The notes under the pieces were generated by a model. The model ran no database searches, was not told the DNA's origin, and saw only the letters and a program-made list of their open reading frames with translations. The translations under genes were made by a program, and so were the position numbers. Below are positions 53,056-64,000 of a DNA stretch of 64,000 bases, in pieces. The stretch covers positions 1-64,000 of the forward strand of contig DILW01000169.1 of assembly GCA_002425245.1 (NCBI GenBank), written 5' to 3'. Position 1 is the stretch's first letter. Every line of letters begins with the position of its first letter. Source of the stretch: Betaproteobacteria bacterium UBA5582. Lineage in GTDB: Bacteria > Pseudomonadota > Gammaproteobacteria > Burkholderiales > Rhodocyclaceae.

Positions 53056-54164
53056 GCCGCCTGATCCTGGCCGGCGCGGGCCACGCGCATCTGCACGTAC
53101 TCAAATCCCTGGCGCAACACCGCTGGCCCGGCGTTGAGGTGATCCTGCTGACGCCTTACGCGCGCCAGATCTACTCCGGCATGGTGCCGGGCTGGATGGC
53201 CGGGCATTACACCCTCAATCAGTGCGCGGCCTCGCTGCACCATCTGGCCAGCGCAGCCGGCGTCAGCCTGCGGCTGGAATCGCTGACCGCCATTGATGCG
53301 GCAACGCAGACCGTCGACACCAGTTCCGGCACAAGGCTCCACTACGATGCGCTATCCATCGATACCGGCGCGAGTGTGGACGTTTCAAGCCTGACCACCT
53401 CGGGCGCCCGTTGCCTGTCGATTCGCCCGCTGGAACGCTTTGTCGAGGACTGGACTTCGCTGCTCGATGCGGCCCACCGGCAAGGCAGCTGGCGACTGGC
53501 TGTCGTTGGCGGTGGCGCGGCCGGTGTCGAATTGGCATTGGCCGCCCAGTACCGACTGGCGCATGAGATTGGCCGTGCCAATGCCTGCGTCTCACTGGTC
53601 AGCGGGAATGAACTGCTGCCCGGTCACGGCATCCGCATTCGCGAGCAGGTCAGCGCATGCCTGCGCGAGCGCGGCATCACCGTCATCAGGGCCCGGGCCG
53701 CCGGCAGCCCGGACGGGCTGTTGCTCGATGACGGAACAACGCTGGCAGTTGATGCCTTTATCGCGTCCACCGGAGTTCAGCCGCCATCCTGGCTTGCGCT
53801 GTCGGGACTTGCCCTGACGCCGGATGGTTTTATCGCGGTTGGCGAGGGGCAGCAGAGCATTTCTCATGCGCAGGTGTTTGCCGGCGGCGATATCGCGAGC
53901 CGCATCGATCATCCGCATGCAAAGTCCGGCGTGTACGCGGTCAAGTCCGGCCCCGTGCTGGCAGAGAATCTCCAGCGTACCCTGCAGGGACAGCCCCCCT
54001 CCCCCTACACGCCTCAGCGTCGCAGCCTGTACCTCCTGGCGACCGGCCCCAAGGAGGCGGTCATGTCCTGGAACGGGCTCAGCGCACGTGCTGGCTGGGT
54101 ATGGCGATGGAAGGACTGGATCGACCGCCGCTTCATGCGCCAGTACGCACCTGGGCAGAAATGA
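53052..54164 (+). CDS. SelD-N-terminus-like pyridine nucleotide-disulfide oxidoreductase (TIGR03169 type)
   Basis: A 370-residue NDH-2/sulfide-quinone-reductase-like flavoprotein. The FAD motif is LILAGAGHAHLHVLKSLAQH (about residues 4-23), followed by YARQIYSGMVPGWMAGHYTL, the family hallmark. The NAD motif is LAVVGGGAAGVELALAAQYR, and the FAD tail motif is AQVFAGGDIASRIDHPHAKS. This family is best known as the N-terminal domain fused to selenophosphate synthetase SelD in some organisms. Here it stands alone. The start overlaps the previous stop by 4 bases. It points to selenium or related redox chemistry in the operon, but the reaction is not established. Confidence 0.85.
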   Translation: MSRLILAGAGHAHLHVLKSLAQHRWPGVEVILLTPYARQIYSGMVPGWMAGHYTLNQCAASLHHLASAAGVSLRLESLTAIDAATQTVDTSSGTRLHYDALSIDTGASVDVSSLTTSGARCLSIRPLERFVEDWTSLLDAAHRQGSWRLAVVGGGAAGVELALAAQYRLAHEIGRANACVSLVSGNELLPGHGIRIREQVSACLRERGITVIRARAAGSPDGLLLDDGTTLAVDAFIASTGVQPPSWLALSGLALTPDGFIAVGEGQQSISHAQVFAGGDIASRIDHPHAKSGVYAVKSGPVLAENLQRTLQGQPPSPYTPQRRSLYLLATGPKEAVMSWNGLSARAGWVWRWKDWIDRRFMRQYAPGQK

Positions 54165-54197
54165 AAAGCCCCGCACAACGCGAGTTGTACGGGGCTT
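54165..54197. terminator. Bidirectional terminator between operon end and tRNA-His
   Basis: AAGCCCCG-C-ACAAC and GTTGT-A-CGGGGCTT form a 13-bp stem with one mismatch. Read leftward it is followed by CTTTTC, so it fits best as terminator of tRNA-His, but it also closes the plus-strand operon 1 base after its stop. Confidence 0.7.
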
Positions 54198-54204
54198 GGA
54201 ATTC

Positions 54205-54281
54205 TGGGGCGACTGATGGGGCTCGAACCCACGACAACCGGAATCACAATCCGGGACTCTACCAACTGAGCTACAGCCGCC
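54205..54281 (-). tRNA. tRNA-His (anticodon GTG)
   Basis: A 77-nt tRNA on the minus strand with an encoded CCA end. The acceptor GGCGGCTG pairs with CAGTCGCC over 8 bp, including the extra G-1 typical of histidine tRNA. The anticodon stem CCGGA/TCCGG has loop TTGTGAT, giving GTG. The T-arm has GGTTCGAGCC. Confidence 0.95.
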
Positions 54282-54298
54282 GCTGCAGGAAGGCGCGC

Positions 54299-54327
54299 AT
54301 TGTAAGGGGTTCGAGCCAGCCTGTCTA
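54299..54327 (-). promoter_or_regulatory. Sigma-70 promoter of tRNA-His
   Basis: On the minus strand TAGACA (54327-54322) and TACAAT (54304-54299) are separated by 17 bases, with the tRNA starting 17 bases further on. Each box has one mismatch to consensus. Confidence 0.6.
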
Positions 54328-54433
54328 CAGGCTTTTGCACTTTGTCGCACAAGGCTCGCCCGCCCTCCTCGCAGTCTCGCCGTGATATGATTGCCAGCTT
54401 TATTTTTCGGCGCCTTAAGCACAAGGAATTTTC

Positions 54434-55738
54434 ATGGAAGCAACTACCGCACAAGTCAACGAACTCGAACGTCGCATCGACCTCTCCATCGCCATCGCCG
54501 ATGTCGAGAAGGAAATGGAACCGCGTCTGCGCCGCATGGGCCGCAACTTGAAGATGCCGGGTTTCCGTCCGGGCAAGGTGCCGTTTGCCATGATCAAGCA
54601 GCAGTATGGCGATCAAGCTCGCCACGAGGTGCTGTCCGAGCAACTCGACCGCGCTTTCGGTGAGGCGATCACCGCCCAGAAGCTGCACGTTGCCGGCTAT
54701 CCGCGCCTGGAGCCGAAGACCAGCGAGAGCACGACGCACATGGAATTCACCGCCGTGTTCGAGGTCTATCCGGAATTCGTGCCGGCCGACCTGTCGTCCG
54801 CCGAGATCGAGCGCCCGACGCTGGAAGTTGGCGCCGCCGAAATCGAGAAGACCCTCGACATCCTGCGCAAGCAGCGCGTCCGCTACGACAACGCCGACCG
54901 CGGTGCAGCCAAGGAAGACCGCGTGGTGATCGATTTCACCGGCAAGAAGGACGGCGTTGCCTTCGCTGGCGGCTCGGCCACCGACTATCCCTTCGTGCTC
55001 GGCCAGGGCATGATGCTGCCCGACTTCGAAAACGCTGTCGAAGGCGCCAAGGCTGGCGAAACCAAGACTTTCGACCTGACCTTCCCCGAGGATTACCACG
55101 CCAAGGATCTGGCCGGCCAGACCGTTCAGTTCGAAATCACCGTCAAGCAGGTTCAGGCACCGCGCCTGCCGGAAGTTGACGCCGACTTCGCCAAGCAGAT
55201 GGGTGTTGCCGACGGCGATGTCGAGAAGATGCGTGCAGAGGTTGAAGCCAACCTGAAGCGCGAAGTGAAGCGCCGCATTGAGGGCAAGCTCAAGGAACAG
55301 GTGATGGAAGCCCTGCTCAAGGCCAACCCGATTTCGGTGCCGGTTTCGCTGATCGACATGGAAATCCAGCGCCTGATGCAATCCGCTCGCCAGGACATGG
55401 AACAACGCGGTATGAACCCGAAGGACATGCCCCTGCAGCCGGCTTGGTTCGCCGACCAGGCCAAGCGCCGTGTGACACTTGGCCTGATCTTTGCTGAAGT
55501 GGTCAAGACGGAGAACCTTCAGGCCAAGCCGGAGCAGGTTCGTGCCCTGGTTGAAGACCAGGCTGCCAGCTACGAGCAACCGGAAGAAGTGATCCGTTGG
55601 TATTACGCCCAGCCGCAGCGTTTGAGCGAAGTCGAGGGTGCTGTCATCGAGAGCAATGTGGTTGAATGGGTACTGAGCAAGGCCAAGGTCACCGACAAGG
55701 TCGCCGTGTTTGATGAACTGATGAGCCAGCCGCAGTAA
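54434..55738 (+). CDS. tig: Trigger factor, ribosome-associated chaperone and PPIase
   Basis: Meets nascent chains at the ribosome exit tunnel. It is 434 residues, the family's normal length. The N-terminal ribosome-binding domain has GFRPGKVPFAMIKQQYGDQA (about residues 45-64), containing the G-F-R-x-G-K-x-P signature. The FKBP-type domain is at about 160-245 (VVIDFTGKKDGVAFAGG), and the C-terminal helical chaperone domain is at about 250-430. AAGGA stands 7 bases before the ATG. It heads the conserved tig-clpP-clpX-lon-hupB series. A TATGAT at 54386-54391 may be part of its promoter, but no good -35 is seen. Confidence 0.97.
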   Translation: MEATTAQVNELERRIDLSIAIADVEKEMEPRLRRMGRNLKMPGFRPGKVPFAMIKQQYGDQARHEVLSEQLDRAFGEAITAQKLHVAGYPRLEPKTSESTTHMEFTAVFEVYPEFVPADLSSAEIERPTLEVGAAEIEKTLDILRKQRVRYDNADRGAAKEDRVVIDFTGKKDGVAFAGGSATDYPFVLGQGMMLPDFENAVEGAKAGETKTFDLTFPEDYHAKDLAGQTVQFEITVKQVQAPRLPEVDADFAKQMGVADGDVEKMRAEVEANLKREVKRRIEGKLKEQVMEALLKANPISVPVSLIDMEIQRLMQSARQDMEQRGMNPKDMPLQPAWFADQAKRRVTLGLIFAEVVKTENLQAKPEQVRALVEDQAASYEQPEEVIRWYYAQPQRLSEVEGAVIESNVVEWVLSKAKVTDKVAVFDELMSQPQ

Positions 55739-55742
55739 GCAG

Positions 55743-55768
55743 GTTTTTCGTCGGAAATCCGACAAGCG
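55743..55768. repeat. Palindrome GTCGGAAATCCGAC between tig and clpP
   Basis: GTCGG/CCGAC arms flank AAAT at 55750-55763. With its T-rich left flank and ACAAGCG right flank it matches the element at 16237-16262 at 21 of 26 positions. It could be an operator for clpP or a dispersed repeat. Confidence 0.5.
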
Positions 55769-55795
55769 TATTGAATGCAACAAAAAAGGGCCAAC

Positions 55796-56425
55796 ATGAT
55801 TATCGACAACGCAAGCAACTGGGACCCGCAGGCTTTGGGTCTGGTCCCGATGGTGGTGGAACAGAGCGGACGCGGCGAACGCGCGTACGACATCTATTCG
55901 CGCCTGCTGAAGGAGCGGGTGATTTTCCTTGTTGGCCCGGTCAACGACGCCAGCGCCAACCTGGTCGTTGCCCAGTTGCTGTTCCTTGAGGCCGAAAACC
56001 CGGACAAGGAAATCTATTTCTACATCAACTCCCCCGGCGGTTCGGTGACTGCCGGGATGTCGATCTACGACACCATGCAGTTCATCAAGCCGGATGTGTC
56101 GACGCTGTGTATCGGCCAGGCCGCCTCGATGGGCGCCTTCCTTTTGTGCGCAGGCACCAAAGGGAAGCGTTTCGCGTTGCCCAACTCGCGGGTGATGATC
56201 CACCAACCGCTCGGTGGCTTCCAGGGCCAAGCGTCGGATATTGCCATCCACGCCCGGGAAATCCTGTCGATCAAGGACAAGCTCAATCGCATCATGGCCG
56301 AACATACCGGCCAGCCGCTTGAGCGTCTGGAGAAGGACACGGACCGTGATAATTTCATGTCCTCGACCGAGGCCGTGGAGTATGGTTTGATTGACAAGGT
56401 GCTGACCCGCCGCGAAGCGGCTTGA
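55796..56425 (+). CDS. clpP: ATP-dependent Clp protease proteolytic subunit
   Basis: A serine protease that assembles as a 14-mer and works with ClpX and ClpA. It is 209 residues. The catalytic Ser is in [20 protein letters not shown] (about residues 105-124), His in [17 protein letters not shown] (about 128-144) and Asp in [12 protein letters not shown] (about 180). A short N-terminal propeptide is likely. The ATG at 55796 has AGGG 6 bases upstream; an ATG 7 codons earlier lacks a site. clpX follows after 14 bases, so the two are cotranscribed. Confidence 0.97.
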   Translation: MIIDNASNWDPQALGLVPMVVEQSGRGERAYDIYSRLLKERVIFLVGPVNDASANLVVAQLLFLEAENPDKEIYFYINSPGGSVTAGMSIYDTMQFIKPDVSTLCIGQAASMGAFLLCAGTKGKRFALPNSRVMIHQPLGGFQGQASDIAIHAREILSIKDKLNRIMAEHTGQPLERLEKDTDRDNFMSSTEAVEYGLIDKVLTRREAA

Positions 56426-56439
56426 TCGAGGAGAATCGG

Positions 56440-57702
<1,263 letters not shown>

Positions 57703-57712
57703 GCCGGGGGTT

Positions 57713-57740
57713 CTTGAAATCCGGTTCCCTGCCCCCATCT
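57713..57740 (+). promoter_or_regulatory. Sigma-32 (heat-shock) promoter of lon
   Basis: CTTGAAA at 57713-57719 and CCCCATCT at 57733-57740, spaced by 13 bases, match the RpoH consensus CTTGAAA-N(11-15)-CCCCATnT at every specified position. It lies in the short gap between clpX and lon, 33 bases before the lon start, so lon has a heat-inducible promoter of its own. Confidence 0.85.
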
Positions 57741-57772
57741 AGGGGGCTCAACCCCATTTCAAAGGCACACTG

Positions 57773-60187
<2,415 letters not shown>

Positions 60188-60197
60188 TTTCAAAGGC

Positions 60198-60229
60198 GGG
60201 GATGCTGAACGACTTCGGTCAGCATCCCC
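60198..60229 (+). terminator. Stem-loop after lon
   Basis: GGGGATGCTGA and TCAGCATCCCC form an 11-bp perfect stem, with a TTCG-containing loop. No U-tract follows, so it may be a partial terminator or processing site between lon and hupB. Confidence 0.6.
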
Positions 60230-60269
60230 GAAACCCGCACCAGAGCGTGGTTCTGGCCTGAAAATCCCC

Positions 60270-60299
60270 TTGACACAAGGATTTCGGGGAGGCTATAAA
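60270..60299 (+). promoter_or_regulatory. Sigma-70 promoter of hupB
   Basis: A perfect TTGACA at 60270-60275 and TATAAA at 60294-60299 have an 18-base spacer, 50 bases before the hupB start. A strong promoter is expected for this abundant protein. Confidence 0.75.
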
Positions 60300-60349
60300 T
60301 CGCCCCTCGCAGAATTTTCACCACTCCAAACCTTTACCAGGGGACTTAC

Positions 60350-60622
60350 ATGAACAAGACTGAACTGATCGATCAGATCGCCACCTCGGCCGACATCTCC
60401 AAGGCTGCCGCCGGCCGTGCGCTGGACGCCGCTGTCGACGCCATCAAGGATGCCCTCAAGGCTGGCGACAGCGTCAACCTGATCGGTTTCGGCACCTTCT
60501 ACGTCGGCGAACGCGCCGCCCGCACCGGCCGTAACCCGCGTACCGGCAAGACCCTGGAAATCAAGGCTGCCAAGTCGCCCAAATTCCGTGCCGGCAAGGG
60601 CCTCAAGGACGCAGTTAACTGA
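60350..60622 (+). CDS. hupB: DNA-binding protein HU-beta
   Basis: A histone-like nucleoid protein that bends DNA as a dimer. It is 90 residues, standard length: [20 protein letters not shown] at the N-terminus, [20 protein letters not shown] at about residues 46-65 (the DNA-gripping arm with its invariant NPRTG), and [16 protein letters not shown] at the end. An AGGGG lies 7-8 bases before the ATG. Its own promoter lies upstream and tRNA genes follow. Confidence 0.98.
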   Translation: MNKTELIDQIATSADISKAAAGRALDAAVDAIKDALKAGDSVNLIGFGTFYVGERAARTGRNPRTGKTLEIKAAKSPKFRAGKGLKDAVN

Positions 60623-60656
60623 TATACTGCCGCTCCTTCTGCGCTGGACGCAGACT

Positions 60657-60732
60657 GGGTGCTTAGCTCAGTTGGTAGAGCGTCGCCCTTACAAGGCGAA
60701 TGTCGGCGGTTCGACCCCGTCAGCACCCACCA
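60657..60732 (+). tRNA. tRNA-Val (anticodon TAC)
   Basis: A 76-nt tRNA with an encoded CCA end. The acceptor GGGTGCT pairs with AGCACCC. The anticodon stem TCGCC/GGCGA has loop CTTACAA, giving TAC. The D-arm is AGCTCAGTTGGTAGAGC, and the T-arm has GGTTCGACCC. Confidence 0.96.
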
Positions 60733-60740
60733 AATTCCAG

Positions 60741-60765
60741 AACCCCGCTCCGGCGGGGTTTTTAT
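60741..60765 (+). terminator. Rho-independent terminator after tRNA-Val
   Basis: AACCCCGC and GCGGGGTT with a TCCG loop form an 8-bp stem, followed by TTTTATTT. It closes the hupB/tRNA-Val unit and separates it from tRNA-Arg. Confidence 0.8.
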
Positions 60766-60788
60766 TTGCGCAGAAATCGCGAAACCCC

Positions 60789-60816
60789 TTGCAATCTCTG
60801 GCACTCCCCGTATAAT
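60789..60816 (+). promoter_or_regulatory. Sigma-70 promoter of the tRNA-Arg pair
   Basis: TTGCAA at 60789-60794 and a perfect TATAAT at 60811-60816 are separated by 16 bases; the first tRNA-Arg begins 17 bases later. Confidence 0.7.
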
Positions 60817-60832
60817 GCGCGGCTCTGACAGC

Positions 60833-60909
60833 GCGCCCGTAGCTCAGTTGGATAGAGTATCTGGCTACGAACCAGAGGGTCGGGCGTTCGAATCGCTCCG
60901 GGCGCGCCA
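60833..60909 (+). tRNA. tRNA-Arg (anticodon ACG), copy 1
   Basis: A 77-nt tRNA with an encoded CCA end. The acceptor GCGCCCG pairs with CGGGCGC. The anticodon stem TCTGG/CCAGA has loop CTACGAA, giving ACG (read as ICG). The whole gene is identical to the copy at 60960. Confidence 0.96.
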
Positions 60910-60959
60910 ATCAGAAAAATGGAAGTTTCTTCGGGAGCTTCCTTGCTTGTTCAGACAGC

Positions 60960-61036
60960 GCGCCCGTAGCTCAGTTGGATAGAGTATCTGGCTACGAACC
61001 AGAGGGTCGGGCGTTCGAATCGCTCCGGGCGCGCCA
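60960..61036 (+). tRNA. tRNA-Arg (anticodon ACG), copy 2
   Basis: An identical 77-nt copy of the tRNA-Arg at 60833, separated by 50 bases, with the preceding GACAGC also shared. This is a recent tandem duplication or one kept uniform by gene conversion. Both copies are probably on one transcript ending at 61079. Confidence 0.96.
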
Positions 61037-61055
61037 GTCGAATCAAGCGGAAGAA

Positions 61056-61079
61056 AGTACCCCTCGGGTGCTTTTTTTT
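61056..61079 (+). terminator. Rho-independent terminator after the tRNA-Arg pair
   Basis: AGTACCC and GGGTGCT form a 7-bp stem (one G-T pair) with a CTC-type loop, directly followed by T8. It stands 20 bases after the second tRNA-Arg. Confidence 0.85.
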
Positions 61080-61101
61080 CGCCCTCGATTCAGAGCTGCC
61101 G

Positions 61102-62478
61102 TTAGCCCTCTTCCGCCGCCCGGAACATGGCCGGTGCCAGGTCGTATTTCTGCAGCAGACGATAGAACTCGGTCCGGTTGCGTTCGGCAATGCGTGCTGC
61201 GTCGGCAACGTTGCCCTGGGTGAGCTTGAGCAAGCGAACCAGATAGTCGCGCTCGAAGCGCTGCTTGGCCTCCTGGTAACTCAGCGCGTCCATGGTCGGC
61301 GCCCGTTGCGCGCGATGCACCAGCGATACAGGAATCAGGGGCGTCGAGGTCAGCGCGCAGCATTGTTCGACAACGTTGAACAGCTGGCGCACATTGCCCG
61401 GCCAGCTCGCCGTCGCCAGGGCTTCCAGCGCATCCGGCGCGAAGCCGCTGATCGGCTTGCCGTACTTGCTGGACAACTTCCGCAGGAAATGGGCAGCAAG
61501 CAAGGGAATGTCCTCGCGACGCTCTTCCAGACGCGGCAAGCTCAGCGAGACGACGTCGAGTCGATAGTAGAGATCCTCCCGGAACTGGCCATTGGCCATG
61601 GCAATCTCGAGATCACGGTGAGTGGCCGAAAGCAGACGGATGTCCACTGCCTCGGCCCGAGTCGCACCAACCGGGCGCACGGCGCGCTCCTGCAGCACGC
61701 GTAGCAGCTTGACCTGGAGCGAGAGCGGCATGTCGCCGATTTCATCGAGGAACAAGGTACCACCGTTAGCGGCCTGAATCAGGCCATTGCGGGCAGCGGC
61801 AGCGCCGGTGAAGGCACCGCGGACATGGCCGAAGAGCTCAGACTCGAGCAACTGCTCCGGGATCGCCCCGCAATTGATGGCAATGAAGGGGCCGGCGGCA
61901 CGTAGACTGGCACGATGAATGGCCCGGGCCAGCACTTCCTTGCCCGTGCCGCTCTCACCGCGAATCAGGATGCTGGCGTCGGAAACTGCAACCATGCGGG
62001 CGTCGGCAAGAAGTTCAGCCATGCAACTGCTGCGATAGACGACGCCTTCCCGCCAGCTCTCGTCGGGGCGGTCATCAAGCGGACTGTCGTCGCCGGCGGA
62101 GACGAGCAGAGCCTGGTCGATGCGGGCCATCAGGGTCTGGCTGTCGAAAGGCTTGGTCAGGTAGCCAAAAACACCGAGTGAGGTAGCGGCAACCGCGTCG
62201 GGGATGCTGCCGTGCGCGGTCAACAGGATGACTGGCAGACTCGGCCGGGTCTGATGGAGCTCCTCGAACAGCGACATGCCGTCGCGTCCCGGCAGACGGA
62301 TGTCGCTGATGACCAGCCGCGGGGTATCCACCGCAATGCAGGCCAGCCCCTGCTCGGCGGAAATGGCCTGGGTGACGCGAAAGCCGCGGGCTTGCAGACG
62401 CATGGTCAGCAGGCGGCGGATGTCTTCGTCGTCATCGATGATCAGAATGTGCGGGGAATTGCCGGAGTTCGGTTTCAT
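61102..62478 (-). CDS. glrR: Sigma-54-dependent response regulator, GlrR/QseF type
   Basis: A 458-residue NtrC-family regulator. The receiver domain (about 10-125) has the acidic pair in [12 protein letters not shown], the phospho-Asp in [20 protein letters not shown] and the Lys in FGYLTKPFD. The AAA+ domain (about 145-385) has Walker [21 protein letters not shown], the sigma-54 contact loop HVRGAFTGA and Walker [14 protein letters not shown]. The C-terminus (about 410-450) is a Fis-type helix-turn-helix. In enterobacteria GlrR activates the sRNA gene glmY. The kinase and a lipoprotein are encoded in the same operon, overlapping by 4 bases. Confidence 0.92.
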   Translation of the reverse strand: MKPNSGNSPHILIIDDDEDIRRLLTMRLQARGFRVTQAISAEQGLACIAVDTPRLVISDIRLPGRDGMSLFEELHQTRPSLPVILLTAHGSIPDAVAATSLGVFGYLTKPFDSQTLMARIDQALLVSAGDDSPLDDRPDESWREGVVYRSSCMAELLADARMVAVSDASILIRGESGTGKEVLARAIHRASLRAAGPFIAINCGAIPEQLLESELFGHVRGAFTGAAAARNGLIQAANGGTLFLDEIGDMPLSLQVKLLRVLQERAVRPVGATRAEAVDIRLLSATHRDLEIAMANGQFREDLYYRLDVVSLSLPRLEERREDIPLLAAHFLRKLSSKYGKPISGFAPDALEALATASWPGNVRQLFNVVEQCCALTSTPLIPVSLVHRAQRAPTMDALSYQEAKQRFERDYLVRLLKLTQGNVADAARIAERNRTEFYRLLQKYDLAPAMFRAAEEG

Positions 62479-62975
62479 GGGCGACCTCCGGGACGGCTGG
62501 CACTGGGCAGGCTACGCTCGATTTCTGCGAGGCGATCGATTTTTTCCTGCAACTCCTGAACCTTGCGCTGGCTCTCCTTGAGTTGAGCTCCCTGGCGCTC
62601 AAGCTGGGCTTCCAGTCGCTGTCGCTCGGCCAGTTGCTCAGCCAGCAGGCGAGCCACCGGATGGAAGCTCCTCGCCTCACTACTGTTCGATTTGAGTAGC
62701 GATTCAAGCGTTGCCTGCGCTCGCGAAATATCTCCTCCCCTGCTCTGGGCATGCAGCAAGGCCAGCCGCATCTGCGCCTCCGGCGTCGTCGACTGGCTGG
62801 TCAGCTGGTTGCGCAGCTTGGCCAGCTCCGGTCCATCCAGGCCCGGCAAGGTCCGCTGGAAAGCCAGTAATCCGGCAAGCCCGCCGAGGTCCGGCGACGA
62901 TGTTTCCGGTTGATGAGCACAGCCAATAAGCAGCGCCCCAGCAAACATGGAAAGGCTAAGCAGCCTGAATTGCAT
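62475..62975 (-). CDS. qseG: QseG-like outer-membrane lipoprotein of the kinase operon
   Basis: A 166-residue lipoprotein. The signal peptide ends in the lipobox LLIGCAH (Cys about residue 19). The mature part is helical, with a predicted coiled coil at about 110-150 (LAEQLAERQRLEAQLERQ). Position between glrK and glrR and size match QseG/YfhG, an outer-membrane lipoprotein that interacts with the kinase QseE/GlrK in enterobacteria. Sequence similarity in this family is low, so the call rests mainly on context. It overlaps both neighbours. Confidence 0.75.
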   Translation of the reverse strand: MQFRLLSLSMFAGALLIGCAHQPETSSPDLGGLAGLLAFQRTLPGLDGPELAKLRNQLTSQSTTPEAQMRLALLHAQSRGGDISRAQATLESLLKSNSSEARSFHPVARLLAEQLAERQRLEAQLERQGAQLKESQRKVQELQEKIDRLAEIERSLPSASRPGGRP

Positions 62976-64000
62976 TGTTCAACTCCACTCGAAAATGTGC
63001 GCCGGACTCACTGGGTATGAGATCGACGCGCCCACCCAGGGCACGAACCAGTTCACGCACGATGGACAGGCCAACCCCGCTGCCGTTGCGAGCCACCGGA
63101 GCACTGCGGCGCCCCTGAACGAAGGGTTCGAAAATCCGCCGCACATCTTCCGGGGCCACGCCAGGACCGCTATCCACACAGTCGATGCGCCAACCGGTGG
63201 CATGAGGGGTGGCACTTAGCCGGATTCGGGCGTCATCCGGACTGAAATCGATGGCGTTGGCCAGCAGGTTGTCTAGAATCACCGCCATCTTGCCGACATC
63301 GACCCAGGCTTCACCTTCCCCGGCCTCGACCGTGATGCGGATGTGTCGCGCCAGGGCTGCCAGTTCGTGACGCTTGGCAGCGTCGCTCAACAACTGGGCC
63401 GGACGAACGCGTTCCATGTTCAGATGCCGGGCTTCAAAAGCGGCCGCATTCAGGGTCAGCAGGCTTTCGATCTGGTTCTGCAGGCTGCCGACGTTGTGCG
63501 CCAAAATATCCACCACTTCGCGCTGGGAACCGGCCAGCGGCCCCGGAACCTCTTCGGCCAGCAGCGCAATACCTTCCTTGAGTGCGGTCAGCGGGGTCTT
63601 CAGTTCATGTGACACATGACGCAAATTGCGCTCCCGGTCGGCTTCCAGTTCCGCGAGACGCTGGCGCAGGTCGTCCAGGCGGGCGCCGAGACGACGAAGA
63701 TCGGCCGGTCCCTCGACCAGCACTGGATCGTTGAATTCCCGTCCCCCCAGGCGGACGATGGCCTTCTCCAACTGGCGTACCGGCCTGATCAACCACCAGG
63801 CCATGGCCAAGGCCGCCAACAGCACCCCGGCCAAGGCTAGTGCCAGTCGGCTGCGGAGTTGCGCGCGCTGACGTTCCAGTTCGTCCAGCAAGCGCGCGTT
63901 ACCCTTGTCTATCCAGCGCTGGCTGGTTTGCCTCATGTCATCGTTCAAGGCCCCCAGAGCGACCAGCAACGGCGCCAACTCGTCGGCGCTGTGCCCCGCT
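62956..64000 (-). CDS. glrK: Sensor histidine kinase, GlrK/QseE type, N-terminus cut by the window edge
   Basis: The frame stays open to base 64000, so the start lies outside the window. Visible are part of the periplasmic sensor region, a transmembrane helix (LALALAGVLLAALAMAWWLI), HAMP (RPVRQLEKAIVRLGGREFND), the H-box in LRHVSHELKTPLTALKEGIA, and the ATPase with the N-box DNLLANAIDFSPD, G1 DSGPGVAPEDVRRIFEPF and G2 GSGVGLSIVRELVRALGG. It should phosphorylate GlrR. Its end overlaps the lipoprotein gene by 20 bases, confirming one operon. Confidence 0.92.
   Translation of the reverse strand, partial: AGHSADELAPLLVALGALNDDMRQTSQRWIDKGNARLLDELERQRAQLRSRLALALAGVLLAALAMAWWLIRPVRQLEKAIVRLGGREFNDPVLVEGPADLRRLGARLDDLRQRLAELEADRERNLRHVSHELKTPLTALKEGIALLAEEVPGPLAGSQREVVDILAHNVGSLQNQIESLLTLNAAAFEARHLNMERVRPAQLLSDAAKRHELAALARHIRITVEAGEGEAWVDVGKMAVILDNLLANAIDFSPDDARIRLSATPHATGWRIDCVDSGPGVAPEDVRRIFEPFVQGRRSAPVARNGSGVGLSIVRELVRALGGRVDLIPSESGAHFRVELNNAIQAA

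Noticed and set aside
60833..61036. Duplicated tRNA-Arg considered as attL/attR of an integrated element.
   Set aside because: Both copies are complete, only 50 bases apart, with no integrase or phage gene between or beside them.

Overview
The window is a 64 kb piece of a GC-rich betaproteobacterial chromosome, most likely Rhodocyclales (Dechloromonas/Azonexus/Zoogloea-like). The support is gene content: tig-clpP-clpX-lon-hupB followed by tRNA genes, a GlrK/QseG/GlrR-type two-component operon, an EpsL-type exopolysaccharide locus and an arsenosugar-type operon. The genus is inference. The first ~150 bases are abnormal homopolymer runs and probably a contig-end artefact.

Layout. 0.2-16.5 kb is metabolic and housekeeping: a dGTPase, an acyl-CoA thioesterase divergent from ETF:ubiquinone oxidoreductase, fabI, a SulP transporter, ppiD, a MocR-type regulator divergent from a DUF2917 gene, YitT/malonyl-CoA decarboxylase, a PaaI thioesterase, a TerB/DUF697 protein, a lipoprotein metallo-hydrolase, two tRNA-Leu genes, a LysE exporter and a small Nif11-like protein.

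16.6-33.2 kb is a surface-polysaccharide locus read on the minus strand. It holds GDP-fucose supply (manC, gmd, fcl), flippase and polymerase (wzx, wzy), six glycosyltransferases, two acetyltransferases, a pyruvyl transferase and an unusual nitroreductase-like protein. From about 19.9 to 31.0 kb the DNA is visibly AT-richer than its flanks, as in an exchanged serotype cassette. Its upstream edge carries a graveyard: a frameshifted vapBC toxin-antitoxin pair, an internally deleted second gmd and, beyond fcl, a 61-bp ugd 5' fragment. Then come a beta-CASP metallo-hydrolase, a small-protein/nucleotidyltransferase pair and an intact ugd.

37.3-41.0 kb is a LapD/LapG c-di-GMP module, with an exported alanine-rich 15-residue-repeat protein encoded between receptor and protease. 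41.0-46.7 kb is the polysaccharide export operon (epsL, wza, wzc, PHP phosphatase, TPR protein). 47.0-54.2 kb is a tightly overlapping operon with the arsenosugar-type core (ArsS radical SAM enzyme, TIGR04283- and TIGR04282-type proteins). It also has a VTT-membrane/disulfide-oxidoreductase fusion, a DUF3047 protein and a SelD-N-terminus-like flavoprotein, but no recognisable ArsM or ars resistance gene; its real substrate is the best open question here. 54.2-61.1 kb is tRNA-His, tig, clpP, clpX, lon (behind a near-consensus sigma-32 promoter), hupB, tRNA-Val and two identical tRNA-Arg. The window ends in glrR-qseG-glrK, the kinase cut by the edge.
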